Shown: positions 41,761 through 52,942 of the stretch, one piece after another
How the letters are laid out: every line of letters starts with the position of its first letter
Numbering within the stretch: the first letter of the stretch is position 1
Assembly: GCA_010015675.1 (NCBI GenBank)
Contig: ML977019.1
Span: 48,237 to 112,236, forward strand
DNA: 64,000 nt
Direction: 5' to 3'
Source of the DNA: Byssothecium circinans
Taxonomy: Eukaryota > Ascomycota > Dothideomycetes > Pleosporales > Massarinaceae
Translations under genes and position numbers: made by a program
Notes under the pieces: model-generated
The model's database searches: none
What the model was told of the DNA's origin: nothing
What the model saw: the letters and a program-made list of their open reading frames with translations, nothing else

Positions 41761-43005
41761 TCATGAGTCTAGCTTGATCTCGCCTTTGGACGCGTTGACG
41801 TGCATAAAGTTGGCTCTAAGCGGTGTCACACTCGTGAACCCTTGCGCGACCGCCCATCCATCATTTCCAGGCTCGCTCTGCTCGACACTCTCATATACAT
41901 CCTTGAACGTGGGCGACCACTTAAAGTGTTTATGCGTATACCGTATATGAGCACTCTGCCCACTCGGCGTCTCCCTCCCCGAGTCCGTCCCACTCACATT
42001 ACCTCCCGCCGCAGTATTACTCAACAACTCCTTCTTCCCCAGCTTCTCCTCAGCCTTGCGTATCTGATTCTCGCGATCCGAGCTCGTCTCGTCATCTTCG
42101 GGCGGAACATCAATGACCTGAAAGCAACTCCCGCTCTTCCAGCGATTCTGCAACATATCGGTATACAGGATCTTCCTGTCCTTTACGTTCTCGACGAGCG
42201 GGACATTGACGGTATACAGATGCGCGTCATCGTCCCAGTGATCGTAGAGATGCTGTATCAGTTTCGCCGAGAGCTCCGACGCGCCTGCGATGATAGTAGC
42301 GTCATGGTTGCGGTCGAAGAACGCATAGCTCAGCGCTATACTCTTGTACCCGCATACGGCGGCCTCCATGGCGCCGCCGATAGTGCCGCTGCTCAGGCTG
42401 AAGACGGCGGTGCTGTTGCGGCCGTAGTTGGGGCCCGAGACGACGAGGTCGATGGGGCCGCGCGAGTCGAAGTAATGGTACAGTCCGATCTGGACGCACG
42501 AGGCGGGCGTGCTGTCCACGAGGATCCATTCTTCTTCTGTGGAGGAGGGGGGCAGCGGCCGCGTGCAGGTTGTGCCTGAGTTGCTGAGGCGGTTGTTGTC
42601 GAGGACGCGGAGGGGCGAGGGGCGGAAGTAGGTTGGTTTTATGGATTTTCCGACTAAATGCGCTTTGCCGATCCCTGGGGTGGGGGATTAGGGTGTGGTG
42701 GTGAAGGAGAGAAGGGAGAGGAGAGGGGAAGTGGTTGCATGAGCTGGGGACGTACATGATCGTTGTGTATGTGGGAGGACTACCGAGACGGTATGGCCGT
42801 GTGATTGTAATGTCGAGACTGATTTTACTCTATCAGCATTCGTTCCTATTCCCTTAATACTTCAAAGGTATACGTACCCAGCGAATGGACATAAGGTGAC
42901 GACTGATCGGAAGGCGGCCCGTCATCGTTTGTGATCTTGAAAAAAGGTTCAGTACGCGTTCTCAATTATATCCGTGTAGTCAATGGGGCGTACCAGTATA
43001 TGCAT
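41761..43005 (-). CDS. SurE-like phosphatase / 5'-nucleotidase
   Basis: Four exons: 42994-43005, 42878-42935, 42756-42818 and 41761-42674, with introns of 58, 59 and 81 bp. They encode 348 residues. The first coding exon is only 12 bases (MHIL). Joined, the N-terminus reads MHILITNDDGPPSDQ, with the DDG that binds metal in SurE phosphatases. VSVVLPHTQRSWIGKA, then DSTPASCVQIGL and VSGPNYGRNS complete the active-site signature. SurE-fold enzymes hydrolyse nucleoside monophosphates or short polyphosphates; fungal members are often called acid phosphatases. No signal peptide. The C-terminus carries an insertion rich in charged residues (RKAEEKLGKKELLS). A MITE lies about 215 bp upstream of the ATG. 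Confidence 0.92.
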
Positions 43006-43219
43006 TCTGGCGATGCGATGTGGGAAAGGTAAGGATGTTTTCTCTGGTGTCTGAGGTTATGGAAGCGAAAAGTTTAAGACAGTTGCGTCTACATGGACGG
43101 GACTGACGTGCTGCATTGACGTGGCGTGGGTTAGCGTTCCGAACTCGCTATCGATACGAGAGTTGTCGGAATTGGGAGCTTAGACCAGGCAATTGTTCAC
43201 TTGGAGTCTTGGACGAGGT

Positions 43220-43610
43220 CACGCGGGCGCAATAATTCCCCGCACACCAAAAACTATCACAAAACCTTCACCCTATACAAATCCACACACACAGAGGGTT
43301 TTTTTACGGGGTTTTTTACGCAAATAATGCAATAGGGTTAATACAGTATTTCTATATTTTTAGGTGCATATATAATTATTTTTAGTGTTATAATAAGACT
43401 CTTTCCCCTGTGGTACTACAGTGCCCTTACAATCTTGCTACCTATAATAACGTAACAATTACATTACTTATAAATACAACAAAACATAGGATTATACAGC
43501 TAAGCCTTATTTACTATATACATGTAAAATAATATTAAAAAAGCTGTGTTGTGGATGGGAAAAGGCAAGGTGAAATTCTTTGGTGTGTGGGGAATTATTG
43601 CGCCCGCGTG
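43220..43610. mobile_element. MITE with 32 bp TIRs and 5 bp TSD
   Basis: The ends are inverted repeats matching at 31 of 32 positions (43220-43251 and 43579-43610), starting CACGCGGGCGCAATAATT. The five bases just outside both ends are identical (GAGGT at 43215-43219 and 43611-43615), a clean target-site duplication. The interior is much richer in A and T than the surrounding DNA and has no coding capacity. This is a non-autonomous DNA transposon. The superfamily is uncertain: a 5 bp duplication and CAC ends would be compatible with Transib-like elements, but others are possible. Good preservation of the ends suggests fairly recent insertion. Confidence 0.9.
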
Positions 43611-43615
43611 GAGGT

Positions 43616-44054
43616 TTATCATTTTCTGGTGCCGTTTATACAATGAAGGCTTCAATTAAATATTTGTATACCGTAAAGTAATTGCAGGTCGCGAAGATAT
43701 ATAGCAGGCATACTCGAAAATTGTCAGAGCATCATCATATCATACATCGTTCGGCCATGCTTCCAGCAAAGGCATGCCGCTTACTCTCCCGAGACCACTC
43801 GTCCCACAAGCATGGGCTCTCAAACAAGATCCCCGTTCTTGTGCGCTTTTTTCTCTTAAGACCCTGAAGGCACTTCTGCCTTTCCAGCGCGCGCGATTCA
43901 AAGTCCGGATACGGGGGCAACGCTTCTACCGTCATGTGCTAACTTCGACGAGACTACGCAAATTCGCAAATTTTGAACAAACCGACTATGTTTCGAGGAC
44001 GACATGTGACAGGGTGGATACAGAGTAGTTAGCATCAATGTACGCTACGTTCAA
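43616..44054. other. Spacer, no supported gene
   Basis: Lies between the MITE and the Med2 gene end. Frames at 43682-43867 and 43774-44028 have no domain. Confidence 0.45.
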
Positions 44055-45175
44055 TCAATCGCCAAAGCCGAAGAAGGCGTCATCAAATTGAGTGGCTTCA
44101 GGATTTGAGTACTCCATGTCGAAGAGGTCGTCCAGGTTGTCGGTCATCATGGCATCGAGGTTCAAATCGGTGTTGTCCGCTGTCTGTTGGTTCGTCGGGT
44201 TCTCTTGAGGCTTCGCGTCGGACTGGTCTGTGGCCGAGTTCCCGGTTGCGTCGGGGAGATTTGACATCGGGAAGTCCAGGTCCATGTTGGTGGAGGTGTT
44301 TTGAGCAGCACCATCGTCACTACTCTTTGCGGCAAAGTCCTCAAGACCACGCAGGAGTGACGGCCCAGAGTCATCGAGCGTGAAGTTGAGGTCTGGTCCT
44401 GAGGCATCCAAGTTGAGATCACCGTGATTGTCATCCAGATTCAACTCGCCCTGGTCTCCATCGCCGCCTGAGGTGTCCATTGACTCGCCGAACAAAGCAT
44501 CAAAGTCAAACTCAGTGTCTTGGGGCGCCATGTCGGTATCCGCGTTCTGCACGGGCGCATCTTCGGGTACGGGCGCAACGGAAGCGATAGGCGGAGGCAC
44601 ATCTTCGACTTTTTGCGTGGGCGCTGCAGGCTCTGGTGGCGGGGCTGGTGAAGTACTACGCTTGACGGGTGGCTCAGTCTTCACAAGGACGGGCGTCGTA
44701 GGTTTCAGAGGTTCCACTTTCTGGATAACAGGCGCACTCTTCTTCGCGGTTGATTCTGCAGCCAGCCGCGCCCTCTCAGCCTCCTTCTCCTTCGCTGCAG
44801 CCTCGCGCTTCTTGCGGTCAGCCCGCATCAACGCCAGGTCCCGACGCAGCACGGTTTGCGCCTGCAGTATCTGGATCTCCAGCTCGTCGAGGGAGTCGTG
44901 GAAGCGCTCCGAGGCGACATTGACGGAGCGCTTGAGGTTTGACTGCGCATTGGTGAGGTTCTGGCCCGCTTGGTGTGCTTTGATGTAGGATCCGCTGGAA
45001 ATGAGCTGCGAGTGGGTGAGTGCATGCGACAAGCCATCCCCTGCGGGGCACTTACCACCATGTTCATCATGGCCTGCAGATTATCCAGATTGTGTGTGTC
45101 GGCAGGCACAGGCACAGGCACTGGCACTGCGGCCTTTGAATCAGGCGGCGCCGGCTGTGCCGCGTTGTTGGCCAT
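44055..45175 (-). CDS. MED2: Mediator complex subunit 2
   Basis: Exons 45056-45175 and 44055-45005, with a 50 bp intron, encode 356 residues. The start at 45175 gives MANNAAQPAPPDSK, then a PVPVPVP run. The conserved N-terminal helix spans the splice junction (LDNLQAMMNMV joined to LISSGSYIKAHQ). A coiled coil follows (SLDELEIQILQAQTVLRRDLALMRADRKKREAA). This layout fits fungal Med2 of the Mediator tail module, which contacts gene activators. The second half is disordered and acidic, with a repeated LNLD/DLNLD theme and phenylalanines typical of transcriptional regulators. Identity rests on the N-terminal pattern and is probable, not certain. Confidence 0.75.
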
Positions 45176-46039
45176 TGCGGGTTGGTGTCGCGGTCTTTGA
45201 GGCGTGAGTGGTGAGGATGCAGAAGGTCTCCAGTGCTCGTGATGGTGACCCGTAAAGGCTCGGCGGTTGACAGCTTGGGACCGGACAGCCCTGCAACATC
45301 GAGGGGCTACAATGGTAAGATTGCAATGCTAAGTCAGCACGCGTTGGTATTCACAGGTCCAATCAGGCAAAGTGATACCGGCAAAGCACACAAGTGCACT
45401 GAGTTTTCGCGGTCACGGTAGGCGGTCGCGCTTCAGGCGTCAACGTGCTCGACGTGCTGCCTGGCTTCCACACAACATTGGAACTACGGTACTGGTAGCG
45501 CCAGTATGGCATGAAGCGTGCTCTCTCTGAACACACATCATTCGCGCTCTTCATAACGGCTCCCGCTAGAAGCACAGTAGAACAGGATGCCAGAATCTAG
45601 GTAGCCGGCGTAATTAATACCAGGCTTCTGCACAACGGCCCGGATGTTAGCGCCCTGGCTAAACATTGCAACCTTCTGCTCTCCTCTCTCTCCTCACCCC
45701 CACAGTGGACCGTCCTGATCATCTCTCCCATCATTGTCTGGCGTCGGCTTCCCTTCCTGTGTTCCTGCGCCTCTCTTTTCTTATTTCCTCTTCCCTTTCT
45801 TTGCGCGTCGAGTCCGGTTGCTTGCCACGATACCTTGGCCTTGGTTGCGACTTCCATTTCCTTGCCGCTGAAGTGAACGCTCCCTCCCCGCCTCACCACC
45901 ATCTCTCAAGTCTCCTAGACGTCGCCGAAGACATCGCCGTCTTCTCCGTGTCGAGCGTCAAGAGCCAGCGATCCACCCTACCCCTTGCTGAGCCTGCGCC
46001 TTTTTGCGACCACTTTTTCCGGTGCATTACGTTAAGACC
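45176..46039. other. Divergent region with pyrimidine-rich leader
   Basis: 864 bp between the starts of the Med2 and RRM genes. From about 45680 to 45830 the plus strand is strongly pyrimidine-rich (TCTCCTCTCTCTCC), as in leaders of highly expressed fungal genes. Frames at 45597-46199 on either strand are composition artefacts or run into the RRM coding exon. Confidence 0.45.
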
Positions 46040-47794
46040 ATGGCCGACTCTGCGACGTCTGCTCCCTCCGCCTCTGCTGGTGCGCCTGGCTACGATGGAA
46101 ACCAGGGCCAGCAGCAGCACAACATGCCCCCGCCGCTTGCGCCCGTCATCATCCCGCAAAACAACAACCCCATCCCGACCGCCATCAGCTCGCCCATGAG
46201 CGCGAATGTCATGTCGCCCACGAGCGGCGGCCCTGGCTACGTCCCGCGTCGCGCTGCCCCTGAGCCGAACAAACGGGCCTTGTATGTGGGAGGGTTGGAT
46301 CCTCGAGTCACCGAGGACGTTCTTCGTCAGATTTTCGAAACCACTGGCCATGTCCAGAGTGTCAAGATTATTCCAGACAAGAATGTCAGTGTAAAGTTTT
46401 CCTCATTTACTTACACCCTCTTCGCACCGTTTGCTGCCCTGTAGCTTCCGTCAATCGCTTCTCGCCTCTCACTTACCTCACTTGCCCCTCACATTTAGCC
46501 CCAAGCAATTTTCTCCGCAACACCCACTGACTTTTCGCAGTTCAACTCCAAGGGCTTCAACTACGGATTCGTCGAATTCGACGACCCTGGGGCAGCTGAT
46601 CGCGCCATGACGACTCTCAACGGCCGCCGCGTGCACAACAATGTAGGCACCTGCTGCAAAGGGACAATACGTGCAATGCGCTAATGAGGCTCAGGAAATC
46701 CGCGTCAACTGGGCTTATCAGGCCAACACGACGGCCAAGGAGGACACGTCCAACCACTTCCACATCTTCGTCGGCGATCTGTCCAACGAAGTCAACGATG
46801 AGGTCCTTCTCCAGGCCTTCTCCACCTTCGGCATCGTGTCCGAGGCGCGCGTCATGTGGGACATGAAGACCGGTAGGTCGCGCGGATACGGCTTTGTCGC
46901 CTTCCGCGACCGCGCCGAGGCCGAACGCGCGCTCAGCTCTATGGATGGTGAATGGCTCGGTTCCCGTGCCATTCGCTGCAACTGGGCCAACCAGAAGGGG
47001 CAGCCATCCATCTCTCAGCAGCAAGCCATGGCCTCCATGGGTATGACGCCCACGACTCCTTTCGGGCACCACCATTTCCCTACCCATGGCGTCCAGAGTT
47101 TCGAGATGGTGGTTCAGCAGACCCCCGCGTGGCAGACGACCTGCTACGTCGGCAACCTCACGCCCTACACGGCGCAGTCGGACCTTGTACCTCTTTTCCA
47201 GAACTTCGGATACGTTACCGAGACTCGCTTCCAGTCTGACCGTGGATTCGCCTTCATCAAGATGGACACGCACGAAAATGCCGCCATGGCCATCTGCCAG
47301 CTCAACGGCTACAACGTCAATGGCCGTCCTCTGAAGTGCAGCGTAGGTTGATCTTCTCCCTTATTTCCTTTCTTTTAGCTCACTCTTAGATATAGTGGGG
47401 CAAGGATCGTCCACCAACCGGCCAGTTTGAGGGCTATTCCCCTGCAGCTGCTCCCAACTCTGCCTTCCCGCAGACACCGAGCACGTACTTCCCGCAATAC
47501 AACGCGGGACCAGGGGGCCCCATGTCACCCCAAGGTGAGCGGCACCGGAGGAAACTACGATATCGAAATTCACACTCTAATGCGCGGGCAGGTCCTAGCC
47601 CCGGCGGACAGCCCTTCGCCCAAACCCAGCAGCAAGGCTTCGGCGGTCCTGGCATGGCTCAGCCCTACCAACAGATGCCCCAAAGCGCTGGTGGATACGG
47701 CCGCGGTCAACAGCCTCAACAGCAATGGGGTGGACAGCCTAACCAGGCTGCCTTTAACGGTCAGAACGGCTTCCAGGGCGGTTACCAGGGCTAG
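46040..47794 (+). CDS. PUB1: Three-RRM poly(A)/U-rich RNA-binding protein
   Basis: Five exons (46040-46384, 46541-46642, 46695-47342, 47396-47534, 47592-47794) encode 478 residues. RRM1 begins RALYVGGLDPRVTED and contains KGFNYGFVEF. RRM2 has HIFVGDLSNEV and SRGYGFVAF. RRM3 has TCYVGNLTPYT and RGFAFIKM. The order and spacing match Pub1/TIA-1, which binds U-rich elements and poly(A) RNA and joins stress granules. The C-terminal 60 residues are Gln/Gly/Asn-rich (QQQGFGGPGMAQPYQQ), a prion-like tail seen in that family. The first intron is the longest (156 bp); its donor could be GTCAGT at 46385 or the later GTAAAG, changing two residues. Confidence 0.93.
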
Positions 47795-48875
47795 GTCCCC
47801 TGTTAGCTTGCCATCCCGTCTCCCCTATTGTCTGTCTGCGCTGTTTCCATCTTCACGACATGCCTGGCTGTCTACATTGGCGCTTTGGATAGCCCCAGCA
47901 CCAACGTCTTTCTCATATTGGACTCTCTATCTGCTATCTGCTCATGTCTCAACGGGGCTTATGTTATGCCTTTTGTTCTCGGTTCTATCGAAAAACAGCT
48001 CTGTCTAGTTCAGCGGGAGGGTTTGGGGTGTCCGTCGCCGTCAAGGCTGGCTCTGAATTCAGGTTCGGGTGTGGGACACAACCTTATTATGTATGGCCTT
48101 TCCTTAGTCTATCCAGTCTGGATGGATGTCGATGTCTTCTGCGGATCTTATTCATCTTTTGTGCTGGTCCTTCTTTAATGAATCTCCTTGCGCTGCATCT
48201 TGGTTACATTTTGGCTGCTTCTATGGCAGCCATATTTTCTTCTTACTACTACTATTTAGGCTACTTGTAGCCTGTGTGTGTCTGTGTCTTCTATCTTGCT
48301 CCTTATTGGGGCCCTTTTTGTCTATGGTCGAGAACAGTTGCGTTTCCATCGTGTTGTTGGCGTGTTGTCTTCGTGGCGTGGCATACCCCATTTAGGTTTT
48401 TTCCCTTGGTCTCCTCTCCTACACTGTCAGACTGCACTTCATCGCAAGCGATAGATGGATACTGAAAGTGGTGTGGTGGAGCGAAGATGCGTACCGACGG
48501 TTATTGAGGGGATCTGGAGATACTTGGCATCGCTCTTACTTCACTACCAGCATCGTAACATTAATCGTTGGAAACGACGGACGTGCAGATGGTGTGCGTG
48601 TGAAGCCAGATATCATTGTCGATTTTCTATAAATACTGAGAATATCTTCAAATCACAGAAGCATGCTTTCACCAGCACTTTTGCAAGTAAAGGTCAGCGC
48701 GGATGTCTTACTCAACGTTCAATAAAACATATTGATGGTGATTCAATACATGTAAATGCTGAAGCCCTGAAGAAGTGGGCTGCACGTGATCTCGCCAAAG
48801 GCGCGCCACGCGAAGTCGCGTCGACCTTCTGGGTTACACCAATGTCAATGCATCTGCTATGCGATTTCTCGACGC
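47795..48875. other. 3' region of the RRM gene, PIF1 upstream
   Basis: About 1.1 kb. The first half is T-rich plus-strand sequence with hydrophobic-looking open frames (47828-48395) that I regard as 3' UTR. The frame at 48455-48889 lacks any domain. The PIF1 promoter should lie near 48600-48850. Confidence 0.45.
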
Positions 48876-51681
48876 ATGCCACTCCTTGATAGCGTCTCGT
48901 TGTTTCTTTCTTCCTTAGTGGCCGCTCTCCTCTGCTGTATGCTCGTCGCGTTGGTCCGTTTGAGCGCGTCGCTGGGATTCCGTTCGCAATCGGCCTCGTT
49001 GCACCTGCCCTCCCGCATCGCGACCCTCAATAACAAGCCCTGGCTCAGCGGCCGAGCAACCTTCACTACCACCACCACCACCCACGGCGCTTCGAAACCC
49101 CTCGTCGGACTCAAGACTCACCCTTCCTCGCACTACGGCTATCTCTCCACTCAACCACACCTCCCCGCTACAACTGCAGCCACGGCCATGTTCAAGAACG
49201 CCGTCAAGAAACACACCGCTGCCACTCCAACGCTCGCTCCCCAGCCAGCATCCAAGCAGCAGTCGCTCGCCAGCTCATTCACACGCACGCAGAATACGCC
49301 AAAGTCGACTCGGAACAACGCAATTGGCACGCGTCCGCTGTCGACGTTGTCAGGCAACGCGGGGAAATACAATGCGGGCATCCCTCAACGCAGGAATTCA
49401 GGACAAGCACATGGAATCAAGAGAACGTCGAGCGGGTTAGCAAAAGCTCTAGGATCACAAGAGGACGTTTTTGACTATTCGTCTGTCAACACGTCGGACT
49501 GGGAGAACGAGCTTCCAGTGACAATGAGTGGGCAGGCTAGCCATCCTCCTCAGAGCTCCGTGTTCTTCGATGAGGATGATTTCGACAGCGACATTGATCT
49601 GGACGTAGAAGACCCATCCATGAAAGCCACCGTGCAATACCCAGCACTTCCCACCATCAGCACAAAGTCGTCAAAAGCTTCGACACATCGCAAGTCACCC
49701 GCGAACCCTCCCCAAAGCTCACAGCATATGGCGCCGAGCAGTCAGGCTATTCCGTGGTCGTCCTCTCCGCCGGAGCACTTCTACCCACCCCCACAGGCAC
49801 CACAGAAGCCGCCAGAGAAGACCAAACGACGTACCTTGCCGTGGCTACAGAAGAGTCAGCAGAGCCATGTCACTGTAGACGAGGTGAAGGACGAACCAGA
49901 AGAAGAGCCCGAGACTGTAAGGCCACGGAAACGGAGGTCGACAGGAACCACTCCCGCTGTGGAGTCGACGCCGGTGCAAACCAAAGTGAAGCAAGAGTAT
50001 CCGTGGGATACATCACAGAGTACTCTCAAGCAGCAACAGAGAAGCCTACGGGAAGCCAACAAGCAGGCAGCCAAGACAAACAAGGGCACGGATGAAGAGA
50101 TGAAAGTGGCTATCGAGAAGAAGAAGAAGAACAGTGTTCATCGTATCTTCTTGAGCGAAGAGCAGACGCACGTATTGAATCTTGTGACGGAATACAAGAA
50201 GAGTGTATTCTTCACCGGCTCAGCTGGTAATTTTCCAGTTCCAGTTTTGCCCAACATGAAGCTAACGAAATATAGGTACTGGTAAATCCGTGCTCCTGCG
50301 AGAGATTATTGCAGCACTCCGGAGAAAGTACGTCCGCGAACCTGACCGAATAGCGGTCACGGCATCGACAGGTCTTGCTGCGTGTAATATCGGCGGCGTA
50401 ACGCTGCACAGTTTTGCTGGTATCGGCCTAGGCAAGGAGCCGGCAGAGGATCTTGTGAAAAAGATACGGAGAAACGCCAAGGCGAAGCAGAGGTGGATAC
50501 GAACGAAGGTGTTGATCATCGATGAAGTTTCCATGGTGGACGGCGAACTGTTTGACAAGCTTGAACAGATTGCCCGAACGATTCGCAATAACGGCAGGCC
50601 ATTTGGTGGTATACAGTTGATCATTACAGGCGACTTCTTTCAGCTGCCACCGGTACCTGAGAAAGGCCGTGCCGCCAAGTTCGCGTTCGATGCCGGGACA
50701 TGGACAACCTCGATCGAACATACGATAGGCTTACACCACGTTTTCCGTCAGAAGGACCCAGTCTTTGCAAATATGTTGAACGAAATGCGAGAAGGCCGAT
50801 TGACGGCAAACTCGATTAAGCAGTTTCAAACTCTGAACCGACCTCTTCCAGCAACAGATGATAACATCGAAGCCACCGAACTCTTCCCTACCCGACAGGA
50901 GGTCGATCGCGCGAATCAGATCCGGATGAACCAGCTGTTGGGCCAGATCTACACTTTTGAATCCAGAGATGGTGGCACTATCACCGACAAGGAGCGCCGT
51001 GATAAGCTGCTCCAGTCCTGCATGGTTCCTGAACAAATACACCTGAAGAAAGGTGCCCAAGTCATGCTTGTCAAGAACATGGACGACACACTCGTCAACG
51101 GATCTCTGGGCAAAGTCTTCGGGTTCATGACGGAGCAGATGTTCGCTCACTACAAAGAGAACGAGGACGCGTTCTTGGGGGGCGGGGAGGGCAACGCAGA
51201 AATGCAAGGCTTGGCGAAGATCAAGGGGAATGTTTTGGGTGTGAATACAGGAGGAAACCTGTACCCTGTTGTGCGCTTCGCCATCGCCGACGGCACAACA
51301 CGAGACCTCCTTCTCAAGCGCGAGAGCTGGAAGATCGAGCTTCCCAACGGTGAAGTGCAAGCCTCGCGCGAACAAATCCCCCTGATCCTCGCATGGGCAC
51401 TTTCCATCCACAAAGCTCAGGGTCAGACGCTCGAACGCGTGCGTGTTGATCTCGGCAAGGTGTTCGAAAAGGGACAGGCATATGTGGCGCTTTCGCGTGC
51501 GACGAGTATGGCGGGCCTGCAGGTCTCGAGGTTCGATGCTAAGAAGGTCATTGCGCATGAGAAGGTGCGGGCCTTTTACAGTAGCCTGTCGAGGGCGGAA
51601 CATGTACAGGAGGAGGCCAAGGACAACACGATTCTGGGGAAGATGCAGAAAGCGAAGAGGAAAGCTGCGGGTGAGGTGTAG
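48876..51681 (+). CDS. PIF1: PIF1 family 5'-3' DNA helicase
   Basis: Exons 48876-50226 and 50276-51681 are joined across a 49 bp intron that interrupts the Walker A motif; the product is up to 918 residues. The rejoined motif is GSAGTGKS (about 446). Later motifs are LIIDEVSMVD (Walker B), IITGDFFQLPPV, LHHVFRQKD, GAQVMLVKNMD, LSIHKAQGQTLERV and AYVALSRATSM, so the helicase is complete. The first 400 residues are disordered and basic. In-frame ATGs at 48876 and 48939 lead into a presequence rich in Ser and Arg, while an ATG at 49190 would drop it, resembling the dual mitochondrial/nuclear starts of yeast Pif1 (inference). Roles are telomere, G-quadruplex and mtDNA maintenance. Confidence 0.94.
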
Positions 51682-52017
51682 AAGTAGGCGGGGTCTGGGT
51701 CTGGGTCCTGTTGTTCACGGTTTTTTTTGCGGGCATGGTGCATCAGTCTAGTTGATATAATGGTGCGGGGACTTTGGGTTTAGCATGGTGTATATATCCT
51801 ATCCCGCTCATCTACTAACTACGAAAGAAAATCATTCTCATGTCCATTGCTAGCTACGTTGTTTCCATACTTAACCCTTTGCCCTTTTTTCCCCTGTTTC
51901 CCCACTTACGTTCTATAACCCGTATTCTTTTCTGCCCATAGTCAGTGTTGTCTAGCGCAAAACCTCGTTCATAAAAACTTACTTGGCTCCTCAATCAAGT
52001 GCCTCATCTTCGCCACT
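51682..52017. other. Spacer, no gene
   Basis: 3' flank of PIF1. No supported feature. Confidence 0.4.
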
Positions 52018-52444
52018 TCATCCCCAGAATCCCACTCCAGCCACCTCTTCCTCCGCCTTCGCCGCTCCGAGCGCTAGCGCCCTATCCAGCTCCTTCGTCG
52101 CATTACGCAGGCCCTTGATTATCGGCGTGACGGTTGGAGTAAAGGGGAGGGGGGCGGGGGCGTGGGTATTGTGTCTGTCTTGTCTCACCTGCATTATAAC
52201 AGTTTAGCAAGGGCAGACGTCACAAACGTGATGATGAGTGCGATGAGTGAATCTAAATCGAAGGACATACAAAGCTAACTTTGATAGGCGCCGTATATCA
52301 TCCCAGGGAGTATCTGTCTCTCACTCGAGATCGAAATCGAAATCGAAGGGTTTTCCCGCGCCGCTGGTACGCTTTGCGCTGGCTTTGGAGACGCTTGGCT
52401 TGGGCTTCCGCGGGGGGTTGTGCGGGGTGTTGGGAGGGAGGCAT
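52018..52444 (-). CDS. Possible small two-exon gene
   Basis: On the minus strand a 40-codon exon (52325-52444) ends at a GTGAGA donor. After a 136 bp intron with a TGCAG acceptor, a 57-codon exon (52018-52188) follows in the same frame to a stop, giving 96 residues. The second exon has convincing protein-like sequence (PIIKGLRNATKELDRALAL then KAEEEVAGVGFWG). The first exon is basic and overlaps a GAAATC triplet repeat that can be read in any frame, so its frame is doubtful; KPFDFDFDLE in another frame is equally protein-like. No family recognised. Confidence 0.3.
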
Positions 52445-52942
52445 GGTGGTGGTGAGGTAGGGGAGAGAGCTGGAGAGTTAAAGTGGAATGGGACGTGGTT
52501 GGAGTATAAAAGAGAGCTGCAAAAAAGGAGGGTTATAAGTTTTGCGTGTTGAACGCGGAATGAATATGTTATATGTAATGTATAGTTATGCATTGACACG
52601 GTTAATTAAATTAGACGACAGGTAGTAATCATTATAGAACTGGTTTATAAAGTAGCAATTTTCCCAGACATCGAAGAACGTTCTGGTAGTTTAGTCACAC
52701 TTGTCGGAATCTGAATCTCGCTATTTCTTACATCGAAGAGGGAGTATTTCTAATGTGGTTTCCTCGTTAGCTGTGCATACAGCACCTTCCTTAGACAATA
52801 GGTCATACAAGGTTTCCAGTATGGTCACTCTCCGATACAGTGCACAGTCCAGCGTCAAGTCCAGACAACAACTTCTCAAATTCAAACTTCACGGTTCGAT
52901 TACACTATTATAACCTACGAAACGTCCGCAGCATTCGGTACC
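52445..52942. other. Spacer, no gene
   Basis: AT-leaning intergenic DNA between two minus-strand loci. No supported feature. Confidence 0.4.

Noticed and set aside
42302..42757. 151-codon minus-strand frame rich in His, Pro and Arg
   Set aside because: It is an alternate frame over the SurE-like exon and intron; the spliced SurE model explains the region.
47828..48395. Hydrophobic plus-strand frames after the RRM gene
   Set aside because: T-rich 3' UTR-like sequence makes apparent membrane segments; no start context or conserved pattern.
50731..51603. 290-codon minus-strand frame
   Set aside because: Antisense to the conserved PIF1 helicase motifs.
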